DNA of 64,000 nt from DAOTEJ01 sp035454085 (GTDB taxonomy: Bacteria > Pseudomonadota > Gammaproteobacteria > Burkholderiales > Burkholderiaceae_F). The notes under the pieces were generated by a model. The model saw nothing but the letters and a program-made list of their open reading frames with translations. It had not been told where the DNA came from and did not search any database. The position numbers were made by a program, and so were the translations under genes. Within the stretch, counting starts at the first letter, position 1. Every line of letters starts with the position of its first letter. Positions 36,227 through 44,699 of this stretch are shown here, in pieces. The DNA is taken from contig DAOTEJ010000001.1 in assembly GCA_035454085.1 (NCBI GenBank), forward strand, positions 77,570-141,569, written 5' to 3'.

Positions 36227-37276
36227 TCAGGCTGGATCGAGAAGGTGGCAGGCCGCGAACTGCCCCGGCGCGATCTCGCGCAGCGCCGGCGCTTCGGCCG
36301 CGCAGCGCGCGCTGGCGTGCGGGCAGCGCGGGTGGAAGTGGCAGCCCGGGGGCGGAGCGAGCGGGGAGGGAATCTCGCCGCGGATGGGAACGTAGTCCAG
36401 GCCGCGTCGGTCGATGCGCGGCACCTCGTCGAGCAGGGCGCGCGTGTAGGGGTGGCGCGGCGCGGTGTAGAGCGCGTCAGTGGGCGCGATCTCGACGATG
36501 CGGCCCAGGTACATCACCACCACGCGGTCGGCGAGGTGGCGCACCACCCCGAGGTCGTGACTGATGAACAGATAGGTCAGGCCGAGCGAGGCACGCAGAT
36601 CCATGAACAGGTTGAGCACCTGGGCCTGGATCGACACGTCGAGCGCGGCGACGGCCTCGTCGCACACCAGGAACTCGGGCTGCACGGCGAGCGCGCGCGC
36701 AATGCCGATGCGCGCGCGCTGCCCGCCCGAGAACTGGTGCGGGTAGCGGCGCACGTAGCCGGGATCGAGGCCCACGCGACGCAGCAACTCGGCCACGTAG
36801 TCGGTCTGCCCCGCCCGGTCGGTGAGGCCGTGCACGCGCGCGGCCTCGCCGATCGCCTCGCCCACGCGCATGCGCGGATTGAGCGAGGCGTAGGGATCCT
36901 GGAACACCATCTGGATGCGCGGCCGGCGGTCAGAGAGCGGTGGCAGCGGCGCGCCGCGGTAGCGCACCTCGCCCGAGGTGGGCGAGTGCAGTCCGCAGGC
37001 CAGGCGGCCCAGCGTGGACTTGCCGCAGCCCGATTCGCCGACCAGGCCCACCACCTCGCCCGGCGCCACGCCGAAGCTCACGCGCTCGACCGCGTGCACG
37101 GTGAGTTCCGCCACGCGCGCACCGAGACCGCGGGCGAGCCTTTCGATTGCGTCGAGCCGCTTGCCGAAGCGCTTGGAGACATCGCGGAACTCGAGCAGCG
37201 GTGCCGCGGGCGCGCTCGCGCTCGCCGGACGCGCGACGGCCGGGGTCAGGGGCGCCGTGTCGGCGGGCGTGCTCAC
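36227..37276 (-). CDS. Peptide ABC transporter ATPase, DppF/OppF type
   Basis: Second ATPase of the peptide importer, 349 aa. Walker A GESGCGKST, signature HQFSGGQRARIGIARAL, Walker B LVCDEAVAALDVS and the switch His in FISHDLG are present; the C-terminal oligopeptide-HPY region has the Cys cluster CHFHPRCPHASARC. In Walker B the usual P-V-S after the Glu reads A-V-A. I take GTG 37276 because it overlaps the upstream stop (GTGA); another GTG at 37300 would extend into that gene. A Pro/Ala-rich leader of about 27 residues precedes the ABC domain. Confidence 0.92.
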   Translation of the reverse strand: MSTPADTAPLTPAVARPASASAPAAPLLEFRDVSKRFGKRLDAIERLARGLGARVAELTVHAVERVSFGVAPGEVVGLVGESGCGKSTLGRLACGLHSPTSGEVRYRGAPLPPLSDRRPRIQMVFQDPYASLNPRMRVGEAIGEAARVHGLTDRAGQTDYVAELLRRVGLDPGYVRRYPHQFSGGQRARIGIARALAVQPEFLVCDEAVAALDVSIQAQVLNLFMDLRASLGLTYLFISHDLGVVRHLADRVVVMYLGRIVEIAPTDALYTAPRHPYTRALLDEVPRIDRRGLDYVPIRGEIPSPLAPPPGCHFHPRCPHASARCAAEAPALREIAPGQFAACHLLDPA

Positions 37277-38250
37277 GCCGCCTCCAGCGGGTGGTGGCAC
37301 AGCGCGCTACGCGCCGGCCCGGCCACGAGAGGCGGTTCCTCGATGCAGCGCGCATCGGCCCGCGGGCAGCGTGGGCGGAAGGCGCAGCCGGCGGGCAGTT
37401 GTCCGGGCGCCGGCGTCATGCCCGCGATCTGGCGCAAGGGAACGCCGCGCACGTTGTTGGCCGGCACCGAGTCGAGCAGGCCGCGGGTGTAGGGGTGCCA
37501 GGGCGCGTCGAGCACCGCGCCCACCGGCCCCTGCTCGACGATGCGTCCGGCGTACATCACGGCCACGCGCTGCGCGAGCCCCGCGACGACCGCGAGGTCG
37601 TGGGTGATCCACATCAGCGCCGAGCCGGTCTCGCGCACCAGGGCCTGCATCTGCGCGAGGATCTGGCCCTGCACGGTGACGTCGAGCGCGGTGGTGGGCT
37701 CGTCGGCGATGATCAGCTCGGGCCGGTGCAGCAGGGCGATGGCGATGGCCACGCGCTGGCGCATGCCGCCCGAAAACTGGTGCGGATACTGGCGCAGGCG
37801 TTCCTCGGGCGAGGCGATGCCCACCTGCGCCAGCGCCGCGACGGCGCGCGCACGGGCCGCGGCGCGCGTCACGCGCTCGTGCGCCAGCACGGTCTCGATC
37901 ATCTGGGTCTCGACCGAGAGGACCGGATTGAGGGTCATCATCGGATCCTGGAAGATCATCGCGATGCGCCGGCCGCGCAAGCTGCGCAGCTCGCGCTCCG
38001 TGCGGCCGACGAGCTCCTGGCCGTCGAAACGCACCGAGCCCGTGACGACCCGCCCCGGCGGATCGATCAGGCCGAGGATCGAGAAGCCGGTCACCGACTT
38101 GCCCGATCCCGACTCGCCCACCAGTCCCAGGATCTGGCCGCGCTCGAGCGTGAAGCTCACGCCATCGACGGCGCGCACCGTGCCCTCGCGCGTGGCGAAC
38201 TCCGTGGCAAGGTCGCGCACCTCGAGCAGCGGGGCGGCGGGTGTGCTCAT
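37273..38250 (-). CDS. Peptide ABC transporter ATPase, DppD/OppD type
   Basis: First ATPase of the importer, 325 aa. Walker A GESGSGKSVTG, signature HQFSGGMRQRVAIAIAL, Walker B IIADEPTTALDV, switch region WITHDLAVV and the C-terminal Cys cluster CAFRPRCPRADARC that is typical of the Opp/Dpp ATPases. The ATG overlaps the dppC-like stop (ATGA), and its own stop overlaps the next ATPase start. Pairing of two distinct ATPases with two permeases is standard for dipeptide/oligopeptide systems. Confidence 0.93.
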   Translation of the reverse strand: MSTPAAPLLEVRDLATEFATREGTVRAVDGVSFTLERGQILGLVGESGSGKSVTGFSILGLIDPPGRVVTGSVRFDGQELVGRTERELRSLRGRRIAMIFQDPMMTLNPVLSVETQMIETVLAHERVTRAAARARAVAALAQVGIASPEERLRQYPHQFSGGMRQRVAIAIALLHRPELIIADEPTTALDVTVQGQILAQMQALVRETGSALMWITHDLAVVAGLAQRVAVMYAGRIVEQGPVGAVLDAPWHPYTRGLLDSVPANNVRGVPLRQIAGMTPAPGQLPAGCAFRPRCPRADARCIEEPPLVAGPARSALCHHPLEAA

Positions 38251-39161
38251 CGGGCGAGGCGCGGGTTGAGCACGTCGCGCAACTGGTCGCCCACCAGGTT
38301 GATCGACAGGATGGTGGCGAGCAGGGCGACCCCGGGGTAGACGCTGATCCAGTACTTCCCGCTCATCAGGTACTCGTAGCCATTGGCGATCAGCAGGCCG
38401 AGCGAGGGCTCGGTGGTGGGCAGGCCCAGGCCCAGGAAGGACAGCGTGGCCTCGAGCGCGATGGCGTGCGCCACCTGCACCGTGCCGACCACGATCAGCG
38501 GCGGCAGTGCATTGGGAAGCAGGTGGCGCAGCACGATGCGCGCGCGCGACAGGCCCAGGCCCCGCGCCGCTTCGATGTACTCCTTGTTGCGCTCGACGAG
38601 CGCGGCCGAGCGCGCCGTTCGCGCGTAGTAGGCCCACTGCACGGTGACGAGCGCGATGATGATCTTGTCCACGCCCTTGCCCAGCACGGCGAGCAGGATC
38701 AGCGCCACCAGGATGGCGGGAAAGCCCAATTGCACATCGACCACGCGCATCACGAACTGCTCGAAGCGCCCGCCCAGGAAGGCAGCGAGCACGCCGATGA
38801 GCGAGCCCACGGTCAGAGCGATCGCGCCGCTGGCCAGGCCCACGTAGAGCGACACGCGCAGGCCGTAGAGGATGGCCGAGAGCATGTCGCGCCCCTGGCC
38901 GTCGGTGCCCAGCCAGTAGGTCATGCCGTTGGCGGCGTGGCTGCCAGGCGGCAAGCGTGCATCCAGCAGGTCGAGGGTGGCGAGGTCGTAGGGATTCTGC
39001 GGCGCGATCCACGGGGCGAGCAGCGCGAGCAGCACGATCAGCACCAGTGCCACGAGTGCGGCCAGTGCCAGCCGGCTGCGCGCGTACTCGGCCGCGAAGC
39101 GCGCGAAACGCGATTCGGCGGCCGGCGCCCGGGCCGCGGTGGCCGCGCTATTGGGCGGCAT
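38247..39161 (-). CDS. Peptide ABC transporter permease, DppC type
   Basis: Inner-membrane permease, 304 aa, with the N-terminal OppC domain (RSRLALAALVALVLIVLLAL) and a BPD-type core: LSAILYGLRVSLYVGLASG, and the EAA loop EAARGLGLSRARIVLRHLLP that docks the ATPases. The periplasmic loop LDARLPPGSHAANGMTYWLG, ending in GTDGQGRDM, is characteristic of DppC/OppC. Its start lies inside the dppB-like gene (14-nt overlap). Confidence 0.93.
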   Translation of the reverse strand: MPPNSAATAARAPAAESRFARFAAEYARSRLALAALVALVLIVLLALLAPWIAPQNPYDLATLDLLDARLPPGSHAANGMTYWLGTDGQGRDMLSAILYGLRVSLYVGLASGAIALTVGSLIGVLAAFLGGRFEQFVMRVVDVQLGFPAILVALILLAVLGKGVDKIIIALVTVQWAYYARTARSAALVERNKEYIEAARGLGLSRARIVLRHLLPNALPPLIVVGTVQVAHAIALEATLSFLGLGLPTTEPSLGLLIANGYEYLMSGKYWISVYPGVALLATILSINLVGDQLRDVLNPRLAR

Positions 39162-40122
39162 CGAGGCGCACGCGCGGGTCGAGGGCCGAGTACAGCAGGT
39201 CGACCGCGAGGTTGATGAGGATGAACATGAACACGATGACCATCAGGTAGGCCACGACCACCGGACGGTCGAGCTGGAAGATCGAGTCGATCACCAGCTT
39301 GCCCATCCCCGGCCAGGCGAAGATCGACTCGGTGACCACGGCGAAGGCGATCACCGAGCCGAGTTCCAGGCCGATCACCGTCACCAGGGGGATGAGGATG
39401 TTCTTGAACAGGTGCACGCCCACGATGCGCGTACGCGACAAGCCCTTGGCGCGCGCGAACTTCATGTAGTCCTGCAGGCTGTGCTCGCGCACCTGGGCGC
39501 GGGTGAGGCGGATGATCAGCGCCAGCTTGAACAAGGCGAGGTTGATGGCCGGCAGCAGCGCGTACTTGAGCCCATCCCAGTGCCACAGCGAGCTCGTGAT
39601 GCCGAGAAATTCTGTGGTCGGCCCGCGGCCGGTGGACGGCAGCCAGCCCAGTTGCACGGCGAACACGAGAATGAGGATCAGCCCGATCCAGAAGGTGGGC
39701 AGCGAGAAGCCCACGACCGAGGCGGCCATGATCGTGCGTGCGCCCCAGGAGTCGGGCTTGAGGCCGGCATACAGGCCGAGCGGGATGCCGAGCGCGGTGG
39801 CGATGAACATGGCGAGCGCGGCCAGTTCAAGGGTGGCGGGCATGCGCTCGAAGATCACTTCGAGCGCGGGGCGGCCGTACACGAAGGACTGTCCGAGATT
39901 GCCCGTGGCGGCGCCCTTGAGAAAGCCGAAGTACTGCTCATGCAGCGGCCGATCCAGCCCCAGTGCGGCGGCGGCGCGCTCCTTCTCGGCCTGGTCGGCG
40001 GTGGGATTGACGAGGATCTCGACCGGATCGCCGACGTGGTAGAGACCCACGAAGACGATGAGCGAGGTCGCGAACAGGACGACGAGCGTCTGGGCGAGGC
40101 GACGGAGGATGAAGACGGGCAT
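39148..40122 (-). CDS. Peptide ABC transporter permease, DppB type
   Basis: Inner-membrane permease, 324 aa. The start MPVFILRRLAQTLVVLFATS is the usual DppB/OppB N-terminus, so ATG 40122 is preferred to the one at 40149; neither has a clear ribosome-binding site. The core contains GLDRPLHEQYFGFLKGAATG, the GxS-type loop LGQSFVYGRP, and the EAA-like MKFARAKGLSRTRIVGVHLF. A long central insert (SSLWHWDGLKYALLPAINLA) is ordinary for the family. It lies 54 bp after the binding-protein gene. Confidence 0.92.
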   Translation of the reverse strand: MPVFILRRLAQTLVVLFATSLIVFVGLYHVGDPVEILVNPTADQAEKERAAAALGLDRPLHEQYFGFLKGAATGNLGQSFVYGRPALEVIFERMPATLELAALAMFIATALGIPLGLYAGLKPDSWGARTIMAASVVGFSLPTFWIGLILILVFAVQLGWLPSTGRGPTTEFLGITSSLWHWDGLKYALLPAINLALFKLALIIRLTRAQVREHSLQDYMKFARAKGLSRTRIVGVHLFKNILIPLVTVIGLELGSVIAFAVVTESIFAWPGMGKLVIDSIFQLDRPVVVAYLMVIVFMFILINLAVDLLYSALDPRVRLDAAQ

Positions 40123-40176
40123 GAGGCTGGCCAGGCGCCGCTGCCGCATCGGGTGCGGCAGCGGACCCCGCCGCGC

Positions 40177-41766
40177 TTACTTGGTGCGGGTGACTTCCTG
40201 CGCGAGCGTGTACTGGTCGGCGCGCGCCTTGTATGAGAGGCCCTTCTTCATTCCCCAGGTGCTGACTTCGTAGTGCACGGGCACGATGGCCTGCTTCTCG
40301 GCAATCGCCTTTTCGCTCGCGGCGGCGAGCATCAGCCCGCGCTTGGGATCGTCGATGGTGGCCACCGCGGTGTTGACCACCGCATCCACGCCCGCATCGG
40401 AGAATCGACCGCGGTTGGCGGCCCCGCTGCCGGCCTTGGGATCGAAGGTCGTTACCAGAGCGCGCAGGGGCGAGGAGGTCTCGCCCGTCTCTGCGCCCCA
40501 GCCGGCGAGCAGGAAGCTGAACTCGAGCTTGCCGGCGCGCGAGAAGAACACGCTCGAGGGCATGGTCTCGAGCTTGGTGGCGATGCCGGCGCGGTTGAGG
40601 TACTGCGCCACCGCCTGGGCGATCTTCTCGTCGTTGATGTAGCGGTTGTTGGGCGCGTGCAAGGTCAGGCCGAAGCCCTCGGGGTAGCCGGCCTCGGCGA
40701 GCAGTTTCTTGGCGCCCTCGGGGTCGTACTTCTCGGGCGGCAGCTTCTTGCTGGTGCCGAAGAAGAACTCGGGCAGGAACTGGCCGGCAGTCTGGGCCTG
40801 GCCTTCCATGATGCGGCTGGCGATGGCGTCGCGGTCGATCGCCTTGCTGATCGCCTTGCGCACGCGCACGTCCTTGAGCGGATTCTTGTCGAGCGGCTTG
40901 CCGGCCTTGTCGGTGACGAAGGGGCTCTTGTCGCGGTCCGAATCCATGTGCAGGTAGATCACGCGGTTGCTGACCGCGCCCACCACGGTGACGCGCGGGT
41001 CCTTGGCGAGCTTGGCGTTGTCGGCGGTGGGCAGGTCGGCGATCAGTGCCACGTCGCCGGCGAGCAGGGCCGCCACGCGCGCCGCGCCGTTGGGAATCAT
41101 CTTGAAGCGCACGTTGCCGAAGTCCGGCTTCTTGCCCCAGTAGGCGGCGTTAGGCACGAGCACCACGCGGTCACCCGCCACGTACTCGGAGAACTTGTAG
41201 GGGCCGGTGCCGATCATGGCCTTGCCGGAGTTGAAGTCCTCGGTCTTCGAGTTGTCGGCGATCTTCTTGGGAACGATGTGGATGCTCACCAGGTCGTTCG
41301 GCACCAGGGGGTGAGGCCGCTCGGTCTTCAGACGCAGGGTGTGCGCATCGACCGCCGTGGCCGCGACGATGGGCTTGGTGTAGGTGACGAACGAGGCCGG
41401 ACTGTTGGGCACCTTGGGGATGCGGTTGAGCGTGGCCACCACGTCCTCGGCGGTGAAGTCGGTGCCGTCGTGCCACTTCACCCCCTTGCGCAGCTTGATC
41501 TCCCAGGTGGTGGGATCGACGGCCTTCCACGATTCGGCCAGGCCCGGTTGCAGGCGCTGGGCCTCGTCCATCTTCACCAAGGCCTCGAACACGTGCTTGG
41601 CCATCGCGTTGTTCGGGCCAAGGTTGTGAAAGTGCGGGTCGAGCGAGGTGACTGGCGTGGACAGCCCGATCACCAACTCCTGCGTGGCGGGCTGGGCGTG
41701 AGCGGCGAAGGCTGCCGAGAGCAGGGTGCTCACGGCGAACAAGCGCAGGCGTGTCAGGCGCGTCAT
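40177..41766 (-). CDS. Periplasmic peptide-binding protein (SBP family 5)
   Basis: Solute-binding protein of the Opp/Dpp family, 529 aa. A Sec signal peptide (MTRLTRLRLFAVSTLLSAAF, ending AHA) precedes the mature protein, with no lipobox. Family blocks are LVIGLSTPVTSLDPHFHNLG, the SBP-5 signature LRKGVKWHDGTDFTAEDVV and DVRVRKAISKAIDRDAIA. It heads the eight-gene operon; the ligand (dipeptide, formyl- or acyl-amino acid) is not readable from sequence. The ATG at 41766 is chosen because it starts the signal peptide; an upstream frame extension is basic and unlikely. Confidence 0.92.
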   Translation of the reverse strand: MTRLTRLRLFAVSTLLSAAFAAHAQPATQELVIGLSTPVTSLDPHFHNLGPNNAMAKHVFEALVKMDEAQRLQPGLAESWKAVDPTTWEIKLRKGVKWHDGTDFTAEDVVATLNRIPKVPNSPASFVTYTKPIVAATAVDAHTLRLKTERPHPLVPNDLVSIHIVPKKIADNSKTEDFNSGKAMIGTGPYKFSEYVAGDRVVLVPNAAYWGKKPDFGNVRFKMIPNGAARVAALLAGDVALIADLPTADNAKLAKDPRVTVVGAVSNRVIYLHMDSDRDKSPFVTDKAGKPLDKNPLKDVRVRKAISKAIDRDAIASRIMEGQAQTAGQFLPEFFFGTSKKLPPEKYDPEGAKKLLAEAGYPEGFGLTLHAPNNRYINDEKIAQAVAQYLNRAGIATKLETMPSSVFFSRAGKLEFSFLLAGWGAETGETSSPLRALVTTFDPKAGSGAANRGRFSDAGVDAVVNTAVATIDDPKRGLMLAAASEKAIAEKQAIVPVHYEVSTWGMKKGLSYKARADQYTLAQEVTRTK

Positions 41767-41904
41767 GGGTTTCTTTCTGGAAGCTTCCTCGATGGGTGCG
41801 ACGATGCTACTTGAAGTCGCCCGGCGCGCAGCTTGCGCGACGGGCAATGGCAAGACGGCGTTCCGCGGGCCAGCTCGAGGCCCGTTGCCCGCGCCGCCGG
41901 GTGC

Positions 41905-43416
41905 TCACAGGCCCAGGTGCGGCCAGAGTTGGTCGATGCGCGCCTTGACCTCGGGGCTCATGCTGATCGGGCGCCCCCACTCGCGGGTGGTTTCGCCCGG
42001 CATCTTGTTGGTGGCGTCCAGGCCCATCTTGCCGCCCAGGCCCGAAACCGGCGAGGCGAAGTCCAGATAGTCGATCGGCGTGTTCTCGATCAGCACCGTG
42101 TCGCGCACCGGGTCCATGCGCGTGGTGATCGCCCAGATCACTTCCTTCCAGTCCCGCGCGTCGATGTCCTCGTCCACGACCACCACGAACTTGGTGTACA
42201 TGAACTGTCTGAGGAAGCTCCAGACGCCCATCATCACGCGCTTGGCGTGCCCCGGGTACTGCTTGCGCATCGAGACCACCGCCATGCGGTAGCTGCAGCC
42301 TTCGGGGGGCAGGTAGAAGTCGACAATCTCGGGGAAGGTGCGGCGCAGTATCGGAACAAAGACCTCGTTGAGCGCGACGCCCAGGATGGCGGGCTCGTCG
42401 GGCGGCTTGCCGGTGTAGGTGGAGTGGTAGATCGGGTCGCGCCGCATCGTGATGCGCTCGACAGTGAAGACCGGGAAGCGGTCCACCTCGTTGTAGTAGC
42501 CGGTGTGGTCGCCGAAGGGGCCCTCGAGCGCGGTCTCGTAGCCCGCGTTGGCCGCGCTCAGTTGGCCTGAGGCGTTGTCCGGATCGGGGAGGATGTGACC
42601 CTCCAGCACGATCTCGGCCGAGGCCGGCACCGACAGCGTGCTGCCCAGCGCCTGGGTGGTCTCGGTGCGGCTTCCGCGCAGCAGGCCGGCGAACTGGTAC
42701 TCGGAGAGACTGTCGGGCACCGGGGTGACTGCGCCCAGGATGGTGGCGGGGTCCGCCCCCAGCGCGACGGCGACCGGGAAGGGTTGGCCGGGGTGCGCGA
42801 GGCGGTGGTCGCGGAAATCTAGCGCCCCGCCGCGGTGGGCCAGCCAGCGCATGATCAGCTTGTTCGGACCGATCAGCTGCTGGCGGTAGATCCCCAGGTT
42901 CTGGCGCTTCTTGTGCGGACCGCGGGTGATGGTCAGGCCCCAGGTAATCAGGGGACCGGCGTCCCCGGGCCAGCAGGTCTGGATCGGCAGTCGTGCCAGA
43001 TCCACGTCCGCGCCTTCCCAGACGACCTCTTGGCAGGCGGCCCCCCGGACCGAGCGGGGCGCCATGTCCCACAGCGCGCTCTTGAGCATCGCCACTTTGG
43101 ACAGCGCATCCCGCAGGCCGCGCGGAGGCTCGGGCTCCTTCAGGCTGGCCAGGAGTTCGCCCACATCGCGAAGGGCCGCGGTTGAATCGGCGCCCATGCC
43201 CAAGGCGACCCGTTCCGCCGTGCCGAAGAGGTTTCCGAGCACGGGGATGCTGTGCTCGGTCGGTCGCTCAAACAGCAATGCCGGCCCGCCGGCCCGCAGG
43301 GCGCGATCGCACACCTCGGTCATCTCGAGTCGGGGCGATACGGGTTGAGTGACCCGTCGAAGCTGCCCTAAGTCCTCTAATTGACGCAAAAAGTCTCTTA
43401 GATCGCTGTATTGCAC
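41905..43416 (-). CDS. ubiD: 4-hydroxy-3-polyprenylbenzoate decarboxylase UbiD
   Basis: Prenylated-FMN-dependent decarboxylase of ubiquinone synthesis, 503 aa. It starts at GTG 43416 (VQYSDLRDFLRQLEDLGQLR) with AGGTGG 5 nt upstream. Family stretches include VSPRLEMTEVCDRALRAGGP, the substrate/FMN region ITWGLTITRGPHKKRQNLGI with the conserved Arg, and MDPVRDTVLIENTPIDYLDF. It needs UbiX to make the cofactor, which is not encoded in the window. It is separated by 138 bp from the transporter operon and may have its own promoter in the 43417-43500 region. Confidence 0.95.
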   Translation of the reverse strand: MQYSDLRDFLRQLEDLGQLRRVTQPVSPRLEMTEVCDRALRAGGPALLFERPTEHSIPVLGNLFGTAERVALGMGADSTAALRDVGELLASLKEPEPPRGLRDALSKVAMLKSALWDMAPRSVRGAACQEVVWEGADVDLARLPIQTCWPGDAGPLITWGLTITRGPHKKRQNLGIYRQQLIGPNKLIMRWLAHRGGALDFRDHRLAHPGQPFPVAVALGADPATILGAVTPVPDSLSEYQFAGLLRGSRTETTQALGSTLSVPASAEIVLEGHILPDPDNASGQLSAANAGYETALEGPFGDHTGYYNEVDRFPVFTVERITMRRDPIYHSTYTGKPPDEPAILGVALNEVFVPILRRTFPEIVDFYLPPEGCSYRMAVVSMRKQYPGHAKRVMMGVWSFLRQFMYTKFVVVVDEDIDARDWKEVIWAITTRMDPVRDTVLIENTPIDYLDFASPVSGLGGKMGLDATNKMPGETTREWGRPISMSPEVKARIDQLWPHLGL

Positions 43417-43889
43417 TTTTCCACCTGATTCACATTGATGCGCGGGCGGTTAGCAGGAATCTGAGGACTCACTCTCGGCCAGGCCCAGAGAAAGCCGCTA
43501 AACCATTGAAAAATAATGATAAACGCTGTTTTGTCCGAAGGGGCTGAGCGGACGAACGGCAGCTCTGAGGGCAAGTCATCTCTTGACCGGCGAGCGCCGA
43601 TCCCTAAAATCCGTGATGCCTCGACGTTGAGGACTCCCGCTTGGTGCAGTGCACCGCGATCCGGACCGCCGGGTCTTGGGGCGGGATGCTGGGGACCGGG
43701 CCCCATTCAGCAAGTCGGGCACGACGCCCTTCCCGATTCGAGACCCCACCCCCGGACGCCTGTCCGGAGGCCGGGATTGAACAAGCCGCCGCGGGGACGC
43801 GTGGATCTCGCGGTTACGTACCAACCTGTGAAAGAAGGCGCAGTAGCCGGAACACCGGCGATGTAGCCGTTCGGCATAAGGAGGCCTAC
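43417..43889 (+). promoter_or_regulatory. 473-bp structured intergenic region upstream of the lytic transglycosylase
   Basis: No convincing gene is present. The ubiD-proximal part is AT-richer (TTGAAAAATAATGATAAACG near 43506) and probably holds promoters. Further down are several perfect or near-perfect hairpins: CCTCGACGTTGAGG (43619-43632, with one G-T mismatch), CCGGAC-GCCT-GTCCGG (43752-43767), GCCGG-AACA-CCGGC (43846-43859) and GCC-GTTC-GGC (43866-43875), the last directly before the AAGGAGG ribosome-binding site (43878-43884). This looks like a structured 5' leader that could control the downstream gene. I could not match it to a riboswitch class. Confidence 0.5.
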
Positions 43890-44699
43890 GTGTCGCACTC
43901 CACGGATTATGCGCTGAGCTTTCCCGCGGGCCGCCAGGCCGGCGCGTCGGAAGTCGCCCGTGACATCGGGCGGGGCGCCCTGTTTGTCGCCCGAGGGTTT
44001 GTGACCCTGGTCGGTTGTGTCACCTTGATTGCCGCCGCCTATGTTTTCGGTAGCGACGACGCTCGTGCTCGGATGCAGCAGGTCACGCCTCTGGCGGTGG
44101 CCGCGTGGCTGGGTGAGCGCGTCGCGGCCGCTGCGGAGGGGGGCGTGTCGGAAGCCTCGCCGGCTGCCGATGAGCGGACTCCCGCCCTTAGCGATCCGCA
44201 GCAGCGCAACGTCGCGGCCTATCTGGCGAGGCGCTACCGTGTCGCCGATGAGGCGGTGCAGCGCATCGTCGGCCACGCCTACGCGGTCGGCCGCGACAAG
44301 AAGGTGGATCCGCTGCTCATTCTGGCGGTCACCGCGATCGAGTCGAGCCTCAATCCGCTGGCGCAGAGTTCGATGGGCGCGCAGGGCTTGATGCAGGTGA
44401 TGACCCGTGTGCACGCCGAGCGGTTCGAGCCCCACGGCGGCGAGGCCGCTGCGCTCGACCCCCTGGCGAACCTGGAGGTCGGCGCCGAGATTCTTCGCGA
44501 GCTGATTTCGCGCGGGGGCTCGGTCGAACGCGGCCTTCAGTTGTATGTGGGCGCAGGCAACCTGCCGGATGACGGAGGCTACGGGGCAAAGGTGCTCGCC
44601 GAGCGTCAGCGTCTGCAGTCGGCGGCCAAGTCTGCGGCGGTCGCCGGGGCCGGCCCGGCAAGGCCGGCTGCCGGCACGCCGACCGACCCCGCGGGCTAA
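43890..44699 (+). CDS. Membrane-anchored lytic transglycosylase (SLT domain)
   Basis: A 269-aa peptidoglycan-cleaving protein with an N-terminal membrane anchor (ALFVARGFVTLVGCVTLIAA, about 30-52), a short linker, and an SLT lysozyme-like domain. The catalytic Glu is E151 in AVTAIESSLNPLAQSSMGAQ, followed by GLMQVM at 167-172. The start GTG 43890 is set by AAGGAGG at 43878-43884 with 5-nt spacing, one of the best ribosome-binding sites in the window. An Ala/Pro-rich tail ends the protein. It converges on the aminotransferase gene with a 4-nt overlap of stops. Confidence 0.88.
   Translation: MSHSTDYALSFPAGRQAGASEVARDIGRGALFVARGFVTLVGCVTLIAAAYVFGSDDARARMQQVTPLAVAAWLGERVAAAAEGGVSEASPAADERTPALSDPQQRNVAAYLARRYRVADEAVQRIVGHAYAVGRDKKVDPLLILAVTAIESSLNPLAQSSMGAQGLMQVMTRVHAERFEPHGGEAAALDPLANLEVGAEILRELISRGGSVERGLQLYVGAGNLPDDGGYGAKVLAERQRLQSAAKSAAVAGAGPARPAAGTPTDPAG

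Noticed and set aside
43576..43824. Small minus-strand frame in the transglycosylase leader
   Set aside because: Arg/Pro/Ser-rich, no ribosome-binding site, no hydrophobic core; better explained as structured non-coding DNA.
43780..43865. c-di-GMP-I (GEMM) riboswitch
   Set aside because: Fragments resemble the aptamer, but the invariant AAAGCC segment and the GNRA-capped P2 stem are missing, so I do not call it.
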